Part shown: one piece after another, positions 1 to 4,960 of the stretch
Layout: each line of letters begins with the position of its first letter
Numbering within the stretch: the first letter of the stretch is position 1
Assembly: GCA_002392835.1 (NCBI GenBank)
Contig: DGHX01000187.1
Span: 1 to 15,300 of the forward strand
DNA: 15,300 nt
Direction: 5' to 3'
Source of the DNA: Prevotella sp. UBA3837
Lineage (GTDB): Bacteria; Bacteroidota; Bacteroidia; Bacteroidales; Bacteroidaceae
Notes under the pieces: model-generated
Seen by the model: the letters and a program-made list of their open reading frames with translations, nothing else
Databases searched by the model: none
Told to the model about the DNA's origin: nothing
Position numbers and translations under genes: made by a program

Positions 1-303
1 GTCGAACAGCAGCACCCAGCCGTGGTATGTCCGCCGTGTGCCGTCGTCTTGTTTGCCGCCTATCTGTCCTGGCGCGTATGCCATCAGCGAGCCTTCGCCC
101 TCATGATAGGTCCCTATGCCGTAAGTGAGGTCATTGGGAAACTCCTGTTGCAGGAAGATGCCATAGCAGTTGATCCTGTTCAGCGTATGGCGTATCTCGC
201 CCACCTCGTCGTAGTGTATCACTGAGACGTGGGGGTGGTAGACCGGCGCGCCAATGTCTTGTGCGTAGTCATTTGCTTTGTTGATGTACAGGTCTATCTT
301 CAT
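1..303 (-). CDS. AraC-family transcriptional regulator, N-terminal part (runs off the left edge)
   Basis: Only the first 101 codons are present; the frame is open to base 1. The visible part is the N-terminal sensory half (cupin-like, arabinose-binding-domain type) of a Bacteroidales AraC-family regulator. The stretch HPHVSVIHYDEVG near residues 23-35 and the later ...YGIF-LQQEFPNDLTYGIG-TYHEGEGS... and APGQIGG segments are characteristic of that family by recall. The C-terminal helix-turn-helix pair lies outside the window, so DNA binding is inferred. The ATG at 303 overlaps the stop of a 23-codon ORF (CTATGA), which suggests translational coupling to the genes upstream (51-aa ORF, nitroreductase). 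In this family such regulators often control a neighbouring oxidoreductase gene; that is inference here. Confidence 0.75.
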   Translation of the reverse strand, partial: MKIDLYINKANDYAQDIGAPVYHPHVSVIHYDEVGEIRHTLNRINCYGIFLQQEFPNDLTYGIGTYHEGEGSLMAYAPGQIGGKQDDGTRRTYHGWVLLFD

Positions 304-371
304 AGCGGTTGCATGGATGCAGGAAGGCGAACCACGATGTCGCCCAGCATGGTCTGTATCTTTACTTTCAT
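300..371 (-). CDS. micro-ORF, 23 codons, coupled to the AraC gene
   Basis: A 23-codon frame starting MKVKIQTMLGD and ending in a TGA that overlaps the ATG of the AraC-like gene. It starts one base after the stop of the preceding 51-aa ORF (TGATATG). No domain can be assigned. It could be a real micropeptide, a coupling leader that sets translation of the regulator, or the eroded remnant of a larger gene. The back-to-back stop/start junctions on both sides are the only support. Confidence 0.3.
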   Translation of the reverse strand: MKVKIQTMLGDIVVRLPASMQPL

Positions 372-372
372 A

Positions 373-528
373 TCAGTATTGGTCGTTTATATAGTTCTTA
401 GTACTCATGTCATAGTAGAGGGCTTCCAACTCTTGCAGAGTCAGTTTCTCTACAGAATGTTCTATGATGCGTATCAGCTCTTCACGCCGATAGTCATCCG
501 ACTGTCCGAATCGTCCTGTGTATGCCAT
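373..528 (-). CDS. small hypothetical protein, 51 aa
   Basis: A 51-codon frame whose ATG lies one base after the stop of the nitroreductase (TAA-C-ATG), so the two are almost certainly co-transcribed. The product is hydrophilic and predicted mostly helical. Its middle (EELIRIIEHSVEKLTLQ and on) has the heptad-like spacing of an amphipathic helix, followed by LEALYYDMSTKNYI. There is no signal peptide or membrane segment. I do not recognise the family. Position between an oxidoreductase and an AraC regulator suggests an accessory or regulatory peptide, but nothing shows which. Confidence 0.5.
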   Translation of the reverse strand: MAYTGRFGQSDDYRREELIRIIEHSVEKLTLQELEALYYDMSTKNYINDQY

Positions 529-529
529 G

Positions 530-1060
530 TTATTTTATGATTTCTTCTGTTGCTTTTCGGTTCTTGGGCTTCATTTCGGTTCCCGACGTGCCGTCGCCCG
601 CCTGTTGCCTTTCGGCAGCGTAGCCTAAGGGGATGAGCACGGCAGGCTCTTCATTCTCAGGAAGTCCGAACAGTTCTTTGCATTGCACGGCATTGAAATT
701 GCATACCCAGCATGTAGCCAGCCCCTGCTCAGTAGCAGCCAGGCACAGATGCTCAACGGCAATGGCTATATCGATGTCGCCATGATGCTTGCCGTCTGCC
801 CTTACCCATTCCTCATCATGCAGGACAGAGGCGATGACGTACATGGGGGCCGTCTTGAACCAGTCGCGGTCATAGCACTGCTGCAACCAGGCCTTTTCTT
901 CCTCTTTGCAAACGATGTGGAAACGCCAAGGCTGCTTGTTCACCGCAGAAGGCGCAAGGCGTACACACTCCAAGATATAGTCAAGTTTCTCTTTCTCCAC
1001 GTCAAGGGACTTGTATGCCCTGCAGCTGTATCTGTTTTTTACAAGTTCTAAAAAGTTCAT
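530..1060 (-). CDS. nitroreductase-family FMN oxidoreductase
   Basis: This 176-aa protein belongs to the nitroreductase fold, small FMN-dependent dimeric enzymes that reduce nitro compounds, quinones or similar acceptors with NAD(P)H. Diagnostic parts are the N-terminal RYSCRAY motif (residues 10-16; Arg10, Ser12 and Arg14 are the usual FMN-phosphate contacts), APSAVNKQPWRF (36-47), the helix EHLCLAATEQGLATCW (103-118) lining the flavin, IPLGYA (143-148) and a basic KNRK near the C-terminus. Length is near-normal for the short group of the family. The ATG at 1060 has a clear GGAG about 8 bases upstream. The gene starts a chain with two micro-ORFs and the AraC regulator. The physiological substrate cannot be told. 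Confidence 0.9.
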   Translation of the reverse strand: MNFLELVKNRYSCRAYKSLDVEKEKLDYILECVRLAPSAVNKQPWRFHIVCKEEEKAWLQQCYDRDWFKTAPMYVIASVLHDEEWVRADGKHHGDIDIAIAVEHLCLAATEQGLATCWVCNFNAVQCKELFGLPENEEPAVLIPLGYAAERQQAGDGTSGTEMKPKNRKATEEIIK

Positions 1061-1119
1061 GTTATTCTCCGTTGCTACTTAATAATGACTTTTTTCATAA
1101 ACATTCCTAATAATGGGGA

Positions 1120-1127
1120 CAAAATTA
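1120..1127 (-). promoter_or_regulatory. candidate -7 box for the nitroreductase gene
   Basis: Read on the minus strand this is TAATTTTG, matching the Bacteroidetes -7 consensus TAnnTTTG, about 60 bases before the nitroreductase ATG. No good TTTG -33 box is seen at the expected distance, so it is a moderate call. Confidence 0.45.
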
Positions 1128-1149
1128 CGAAAAATAGCGCAGAAATGAT

Positions 1150-1157
1150 TACTTTTG
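1150..1157 (+). promoter_or_regulatory. candidate -7 box for the zinc-ribbon gene
   Basis: TACTTTTG matches TAnnTTTG, about 115 bases before the zinc-ribbon ATG. It lies only about 23 bases from the oppositely oriented candidate -7 of the nitroreductase gene, so the two genes may share a compact divergent promoter. No clear -33 element is visible. Confidence 0.35.
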
Positions 1158-1270
1158 CTTGTTCATTTAATAAGTTTTAGCGAAGATGATGGTCGCTGAA
1201 GGTGAACATGATGACTATTGGTCATACTTCTTCGTCAACGAGCGTAGTCAAACGGAAGAAAGGATGATAT

Positions 1271-1564
1271 ATGGCTTGGAAACGCAAATATCGCTGTAAA
1301 GCTTGCGGCTATGAGGCTGAGGTGTATGAAGGGCGCGGGCTGTTCCGCCAACAGATTACGGCCATGTCGTGCCCTGACTGCAAGACCATTCAGAATATCG
1401 TCGTGGGAGGCATCATAGCCGATGTCGCCCCGTCCTACAGGAGTGAGGTAGGGCGGCTGTGCTTGCAATGCGGCAGCGACCATATCAGGATATGGGACAT
1501 GAAAACCTGTCCGAAGTGTCAGGGCGTAATGAACGATACAGGAGAAAAGGAGTTCTGGACATGA
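1271..1564 (+). CDS. double zinc-ribbon protein, 97 aa
   Basis: The protein has four CxxC knuckles: C9-C12 (CKAC), C34-C37 (CPDC), C64-C67 (CLQC) and C80-C83 (CPKC). These pair naturally as two rubredoxin-like zinc ribbons, residues 9-37 and 64-83, joined by a hydrophobic linker (IVVGGIIADVAPS). There is no membrane segment, so it is probably a small cytosolic zinc protein. A purine-rich AGAAAGGATGATAT sits just before the ATG. It is the only plus-strand protein gene I support in the window and is divergent from the nitroreductase. Function is unknown; binding nucleic acid or a protein partner would be usual for such ribbons. Confidence 0.8.
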   Translation: MAWKRKYRCKACGYEAEVYEGRGLFRQQITAMSCPDCKTIQNIVVGGIIADVAPSYRSEVGRLCLQCGSDHIRIWDMKTCPKCQGVMNDTGEKEFWT

Positions 1565-1623
1565 AACCATTTTCACCAAGGCTTAAGGGAGTTTCTATTT
1601 ATTAGCTAAATGGTGCGCAGCCG

Positions 1624-1660
1624 CTCCCCTCCCATGTAGGGGAGGGGCAGGGGGTGGGGT
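1624..1660. repeat. GC-rich intergenic palindrome, possible bidirectional terminator
   Basis: CCCCTCCC (1626-1633) and GGGAGGGG (1640-1647) form an 8-bp stem with a 6-base loop, followed by AGGGGGTGGGG. It lies between the convergent zinc-ribbon gene and the GNAT remnant, where a transcription barrier is expected. There is no T-run. Sequences of this type recur between Bacteroidetes genes by my recollection, so it may be a dispersed repeat. Confidence 0.5.
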
Positions 1661-1699
1661 CAGTATATATATCGCGACGAAAGAGTATCTCTGTCATGT

Positions 1700-1933
1700 T
1701 CAATCCCAAGTCCAGTATTTCCTCAATTCCGCTACGATGTCATCCCAATCCTGCAATGTGAATGTGCCCGGGCCTATCATCATTATCGTCATTTCAATGT
1801 TGTCGAACTTTCGGAAGACATTGGTGTCCCGGAACCCGTTTCGCAAGTAGAACCCGTGCCTACGTCTTCTCTGCTCAGGGTTGGGGCACGGATTCTGGTA
1901 GGGAGACTCCATGTCAAGGACGCATGGCTGCCG
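1700..1933 (-). pseudogene. GNAT N-acetyltransferase remnant (C-terminal part only)
   Basis: The frame encodes the C-terminal third of a GNAT-family acetyltransferase. RRRRHGFYLRNGFRDT is the usual end of the fold (helix 4 and the strand after it), followed by a Bacteroidales-type tail (FDNIEMTIMMIGPGTFTLQ and on to DDIVAEL). An ATG at 1912 would give 70 aa, but the in-frame sequence before it (PCVLDMESP) also reads like family sequence until a TAA at 1934-1936. The acetyl-CoA-binding Q/RxxGxG/A loop and about 100 N-terminal residues are missing. Only about 35 bases separate the remnant from the lipoprotein gene upstream, so the 5' part was probably deleted. A short functional protein seems unlikely. 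Confidence 0.6.
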
Positions 1934-1969
1934 TTATCTGTCTTGTGGTCATTATCATGTGAACATTGT

Positions 1970-2803
1970 TTATTCTTCTATCTGTCGATAGTAGATGTCT
2001 CCCTGCTCGTTCTTCAAGGCTCGGGTGTCTGGGTCATAGTCATAGCAATCCTCTTCCGACTCTACGTCTTTAGTCTTCATGCAGATGGTGTTACCTTCGA
2101 TTCTGTAGGTGTACTCTGTGTAGTTCAGGCTGCCTATCATGCCCCACGAAGCCGTACCGTCGGCGTTCAGGCAGATACGGCTCTCGCTGTTGCCCTCCTC
2201 GTCAAAACTGTCATAAATACCTTCCATGGTGGCAAAGGTCAGCTCAGGCATGTCCTCTGCCGGCTCTTTCAGATAGTCACGCATCGCTTCCATGAGGCTG
2301 TAGGAGTCCTCGTGGGCATTTTCATCGACGAAGAAACGGACGATGTCGTGCACGCGCCACTCACCGTCGTCTTGACAGAGGGCGAACTTGAGGTGGATGG
2401 TCTGGACGGAGCTGTCAAGGATGAAGTCGACCACTGCCGTTCCCTCCTCGGCATCCAATTCCTCGAACTTGATGTCGCGTGCCTCCAGGTCATCGGGGTT
2501 GGTGTCCTGCATTTCCGTCCAGTAGTCTTCATTAAAGAAGCCTATCTCTTCCAGCTCCGCGTCCTTCGCTTCAACCGCCGTGACCATGTCGCGCCACTCG
2601 CGGCAAGCAAAGCGTGCGTCAATATCACCGTCGCCATGGGCGATAGTTGCATAGAGATCATGGATGAGACCTACAATCTCTTCCTTTGCATCCTCTTCTG
2701 TCGAGACTGCCACATCCTCGCTCTTCGCTTGTTTCTCCTTACCCCCGCAGGCTAAGAGCAGCAGGGCTGAAAGCAAAAAAATACTTTTTCTCATCATATT
2801 CAT
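1970..2803 (-). CDS. acidic lipoprotein, DUF3828-like
   Basis: A 277-aa protein with a lipoprotein signal: MNMMRKS, a hydrophobic stretch, and the lipobox LLAC with Cys19. The mature protein is strongly acidic. Residues about 41-180 resemble the NTF2-like DUF3828 type: an N-terminal helix (IVGLIHDLYATIAHGDGDID), then strands ending in GEWRVHDIVRFF. Residues about 193-275 (MEGIYDSF ... GTASWGMIGS ... YTYRIEGNTI) look like a second, lipocalin-like beta domain. The protein is probably anchored to a membrane facing the periplasm or surface. It stands alone with its own promoter candidate and is separated from the srf operon by tRNA genes, so no functional link is evident. Confidence 0.7.
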   Translation of the reverse strand: MNMMRKSIFLLSALLLLACGGKEKQAKSEDVAVSTEEDAKEEIVGLIHDLYATIAHGDGDIDARFACREWRDMVTAVEAKDAELEEIGFFNEDYWTEMQDTNPDDLEARDIKFEELDAEEGTAVVDFILDSSVQTIHLKFALCQDDGEWRVHDIVRFFVDENAHEDSYSLMEAMRDYLKEPAEDMPELTFATMEGIYDSFDEEGNSESRICLNADGTASWGMIGSLNYTEYTYRIEGNTICMKTKDVESEEDCYDYDPDTRALKNEQGDIYYRQIEE

Positions 2804-2846
2804 GTTTTAGTGTTTGAAACAATAGCTTAAATCTTCAATGACTCGG

Positions 2847-2854
2847 CAAAGATA
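2847..2854 (-). promoter_or_regulatory. -7 box for the acidic lipoprotein gene
   Basis: On the minus strand the sequence is TATCTTTG, a good match to TAnnTTTG, about 45 bases before the ATG at 2803. The region upstream is T-rich, but the -33 box is not clear. Confidence 0.5.
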
Positions 2855-2922
2855 CAAAAAAAATAAGAAAAACACTCCTTTTGGAGGAATAATTCATGAA
2901 AAAAGACTTCTTCACGGTTGAT

Positions 2923-3029
2923 GGCATCGAATATGCTTGTCGAACTCATAGGTCCGAGGGTGCTCGCTACCCTCGTACCCCGGCTTTGACAAGCCAGGCG
3001 AGCAAGTTCGAATCCTGAGCGGTGATGCC
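2923..3029. ncRNA. candidate structured RNA with three nested helices and a pseudoknot
   Basis: GGCATC (2923-2928) pairs with GATGCC (3024-3029), GCTTGTC (2935-2941) with GACAAGC (2988-2994), and CGAGGGT (2955-2961) with ACCCTCG (2969-2975). The 7-base hairpin loop contains GCTCGC (2962-2967), perfectly complementary to GCGAGC (2998-3003) in the 3' arm, giving a 6-bp pseudoknot. No coding function is supported across it. A tRNA-like GTTCGAATCC occurs at 3006-3015, but no tRNA cloverleaf can be drawn. The strand is not decided because the helices are symmetrical. It could also be a DNA-level recombination or attachment structure. Confidence 0.45.
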
Positions 3030-3064
3030 TTCAGCGTCTTGCTGCTGCACAGCAGGGAAAAACT

Positions 3065-3138
3065 GCCTCCGCAGGAAAAATTCTCGCCTCCGCAGGGGAA
3101 AAAGCAGGCTCCGCACGGGGGCACGGAGACTCCGCGTT
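3065..3138. repeat. degenerate tandem repeat with a 21-bp period
   Basis: GCCTCCGCAGG starts at 3065 and recurs exactly at 3086. A 9/11 match starts at 3107 and a weaker one (GACTCCGCGTT) at 3128, giving four copies spaced exactly 21 bp. A-tracts of five bases fall between some copies. The sequence outside the cores has decayed. No protein reading is convincing in either direction. Confidence 0.6.
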
Positions 3139-3201
3139 GGGGCGTGGGCACTGCGAGCCGGGGGGCACTGGGAGCGGCGTGACTGAGTGGGCGCATGATG
3201 A

Positions 3202-3427
3202 TGACAGATGACAGATGACAGTTTCTGTTTCCGAGGGGCTGCTTCGTCTGCAATAGCTTCTGCGGTGCAAAAGGGAGGAAACTGTAGCAGGAGTGGTATA
3301 TATAGAGAAATATATATATATAATAAATATAATAATATAAAGACTTATTATTATACAAAAGAGCGTAACAGCGGAAACGGGGGGAGGGGAGTGACAAGAA
3401 TAGAAAACTGTCATCTGTCATCTGTCA
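3202..3427. mobile_element. MITE-like element with 23-bp perfect inverted ends
   Basis: The left end (3202-3224) and right end (3405-3427) are perfect 23-bp inverted repeats. Each consists of three tandem copies of a 7-mer (TGACAGA type) followed inwards by TTT on the left and its complement on the right. The 180-bp centre is noncoding and very AT-rich between about 3298 and 3358, with alternating TATA runs and an ATAATAA/TTATTAT pairing. There is no transposase, so it could be a non-autonomous element or a long stem-loop. Target duplications are not obvious. Confidence 0.45.
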
Positions 3428-3509
3428 CGATGTAGCTGAGGCAGAGTTGGGGGGGGGCGCGGGCGCGCCTCTTTGTGCGTTTTATTGTTTAATTATATCC
3501 ACAATTATA

Positions 3510-3550
3510 AAAGCATCAAAAGAACCTGTGACGGTTGCTTTTGATGCTTT
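3510..3550 (-). terminator. terminator of the tRNA pair
   Basis: AAAGCATCAAAAG (3510-3522) and CTTTTGATGCTTT (3538-3550) form a perfect 13-bp stem, extended inwards by AACC/GGTT around a TGTGAC loop. On the minus strand it lies 5 bases after tRNA-Glu, and its 3' arm ends in GCTTT and continues into TATAATT. This fits an intrinsic terminator for the tRNA transcript. Confidence 0.7.
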
Positions 3551-3555
3551 CTGAG

Positions 3556-3627
3556 TAGTCGGTAAGGGAATCGAACCCTTATGCCAAGATTGAGAATCTT
3601 GTATCCTAACCGTTAGATGAACCGACC
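3556..3627 (-). tRNA. tRNA-Glu (anticodon CUC)
   Basis: A complete 72-nt cloverleaf. The acceptor stem is GGTCGGT/ACCGACT (first pair G-U), the anticodon arm is CAAGA-TTCTCAA-TCTTG with CTC at the centre of the loop, and the T arm is AAGGG-TTCGATT-CCCTT. The discriminator base is A and CCA is not encoded. It is the second tRNA of a two-gene transcript, six bases after tRNA-Ser. Confidence 0.95.
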
Positions 3628-3633
3628 GCAGTG

Positions 3634-3720
3634 CGGAAGCTGGGGGATTCGAACCCCCGGTACGGGAACCCGTACGGCAGTTTAGCAAACTGCTGGTTTC
3701 AGCCACTCACCCAAACTTCC
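3634..3720 (-). tRNA. tRNA-Ser (anticodon GCU)
   Basis: A complete 87-nt type II tRNA. The acceptor stem is GGAAGTT/AGCTTCC with discriminator G73 (usual for serine), the anticodon arm is GCAGT-TTGCTAA-ACTGC with GCT in the loop, there is a long variable arm (GTACGGG/CCGTAC), and the T arm is GGGGG-TTCGAAT-CCCCC. CCA is not encoded. It is first in the transcript and preceded by a strong promoter. Confidence 0.96.
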
Positions 3721-3762
3721 CCGGGATGCTCCCGAAAAGTGCATTTCGCTCAAATGCGGGTG

Positions 3763-3793
3763 CAAAGGTACGCTTTTTTTTTGATACTGCAAA
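3763..3793 (-). promoter_or_regulatory. promoter of the tRNA-Ser/tRNA-Glu unit
   Basis: On the minus strand TTTG (3793-3790), a 19-bp spacer, and TACCTTTG (3770-3763) match the Bacteroidetes -33/-7 consensus closely. Transcription would start about 35-40 bases before tRNA-Ser. The promoter begins just after the terminator of the srf-like operon. Confidence 0.8.
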
Positions 3794-3805
3794 ATTTTTG
3801 GTAAG

Positions 3806-3845
3806 AAAAATGCACGCAAACCAGAAAAAAGCTGTTTTGCGTGCA
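3806..3845 (-). terminator. intrinsic terminator of the srf-like operon
   Basis: TGCACGCAAA (3811-3820) and TTTGCGTGCA (3836-3845) form a 10-bp stem, one pair longer with a mismatch, enclosing an A/T-rich loop. On the minus strand the hairpin is followed by TTTTTC (3810-3805). It lies 25 bases after the stop of the last lipoprotein gene, so it closes the six-gene operon and insulates it from the tRNA promoter downstream. Confidence 0.8.
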
Positions 3846-3870
3846 GTCTGAGGGGGCGTAAGGGGCAGTG

Positions 3871-4641
3871 TCAGGGAATGGAGAAGGTCTTCACTTGGTA
3901 GTTCCGCTCGGGAGTGGGGCAGCTGAGGTTGAAGATTTCAGGCTCGTGGTTACGCAGCTTGATGATGACGTTGCACTCGGTGGGGTCACCGGTCGGGGGG
4001 CCATAGTAGCGCACCCATACCTTGTACTGGCCGCGTGGTGGGTTGCTCCAGTAGATGTTCTCGCCTATATGGGCAGGGTCGTCGCGACTTGGCCGCCAGT
4101 CAAGGTCGAGGTATCCGCCGGTCTGCACGTCGAGCGTGTCGGTGTACTTCAGCTCGAAGCCGTTGGGCTCCAGCACATGCAGGTCGAGGTCGATGGAGGG
4201 GTCTTCCCATAGCAGCGTAATCTTCAGGTCGCCCCCGCCGCCCAAGGTTTCACTCTCGTCAATGATGGCTTGGCGGTCTTTCTTCTTCAGTGGTATGACC
4301 AGCACGTCGTCTTCAAAGAACGACAGCTCTACCAGGCGGCCTTCACCGCGCCTGTAGCCTTCTTTAGTGGCAACGGCCTGTGTGAGCTCGGCCTCGGGGT
4401 CGCTGTAGTCGAAGGTGCACTCGCCTTGCTCGTCGGTGGTCATGGTGGCGCTCTCGCAGCTGTCATCGGTAGTGCGGATGCGCACCTTCGCCCCTTCTAT
4501 GGGCTCGTTGGTGTCGGCATCGACCACTTGTATGGTGGCTTCAAATGTTTCCGGCTCTTCCTTCTCCTTGTGGCAGGTGACCAGCAGCAGGATGATGAGG
4601 GCGGCAAAGATGCCGATGAGGGTGGATATTAATGCTTTCAT
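3871..4641 (-). CDS. lipoprotein with a DUF2135-like C-terminal domain
   Basis: The last gene of the operon, 256 aa. The N-terminus is hydrophobic (residues 3-22) and ends in LLVTC, a lipobox-like site with Cys23; Thr at -1 is unusual, so it could instead be a simple membrane anchor. Residues about 34-118 read as a carboxypeptidase-regulatory-like beta-sandwich (ATIQVVDADTNEPIEGAKV). After a Gly-rich linker (134-137), residues 138-256 match the DUF2135/YfaP type: DLKITLLWEDPSIDLDLHVLEP, then YWSNPPRGQYKVWVRYYG. Such domains are extracytoplasmic and often found with proteases or macroglobulin-like proteins. A binding or scaffolding role beside the operon's protease is inferred. It starts 16 bases after the DUF1294 gene. 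Confidence 0.75.
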   Translation of the reverse strand: MKALISTLIGIFAALIILLLVTCHKEKEEPETFEATIQVVDADTNEPIEGAKVRIRTTDDSCESATMTTDEQGECTFDYSDPEAELTQAVATKEGYRRGEGRLVELSFFEDDVLVIPLKKKDRQAIIDESETLGGGGDLKITLLWEDPSIDLDLHVLEPNGFELKYTDTLDVQTGGYLDLDWRPSRDDPAHIGENIYWSNPPRGQYKVWVRYYGPPTGDPTECNVIIKLRNHEPEIFNLSCPTPERNYQVKTFSIP

Positions 4642-4657
4642 CTTGGCAGTAGGTGTT

Positions 4658-4957
4658 TTATCGGTCTACGTATAGTTTGAACAGTACGACGAGTGCTACC
4701 TGCAGCACGGCCAGCAGGGGCACCACGATGAGGAAGGAGCGGTGCTGGGTCTTATGGCGGAAGAAGATCATGGCGCACAGTGCACCGAAGGCTCCGAAGA
4801 GTGCGCTCATGGTGAAGAGCAGTGCTTCGGGCACGCGCTGGCGCTGGTAGACGGCCAGGTGCTTGTCCCATGCGAAGAGCAGGTAGGTGATGATGCAGGG
4901 CACGCCCAGCAGGAAAACCATGGCCCGCGAAATGAAGTGTATGGTTTGGATGTCCAT
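4658..4957 (-). CDS. DUF1294 small membrane protein
   Basis: A 99-aa protein with three predicted membrane segments (about 11-30, 45-66, 75-95). Family marks are the WDK at 30-32 after the first segment, the RVPE at 41-44 leading into the second, the Gly-rich GAFGALCAM (55-63), and RHKT at 67-70 followed by HRSF. These fit DUF1294, whose function is unknown. DUF1294 proteins are usually found alone in Bacteroidales, so membership of this operon is notable. The ATG follows the stop of the tail-anchored protein by three bases (TGA-CCT-ATG), so the two are translationally coupled or nearly so. Confidence 0.8.
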   Translation of the reverse strand: MDIQTIHFISRAMVFLLGVPCIITYLLFAWDKHLAVYQRQRVPEALLFTMSALFGAFGALCAMIFFRHKTQHRSFLIVVPLLAVLQVALVVLFKLYVDR

Positions 4958-4960
4958 AGG

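Noticed and set aside
1856..2755. A 299-codon plus-strand frame over the acidic lipoprotein
   Set aside because: The minus-strand gene has a proper lipoprotein signal and a promoter; the plus-strand product shows no family features.
2923..3029. Considered as a tRNA gene because of GTTCGAATCC and matching GGCATC/GATGCC ends
   Set aside because: The T-loop-like string is not flanked by a stem, there is no D arm, and the central hairpin loop lacks the U before an anticodon.
2912..3421. A 169-codon minus-strand frame across the repeats and structured region
   Set aside because: It runs through inverted repeats, AT-rich simple sequence and the structured RNA candidate, and the product is low-complexity. 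It is open by chance.
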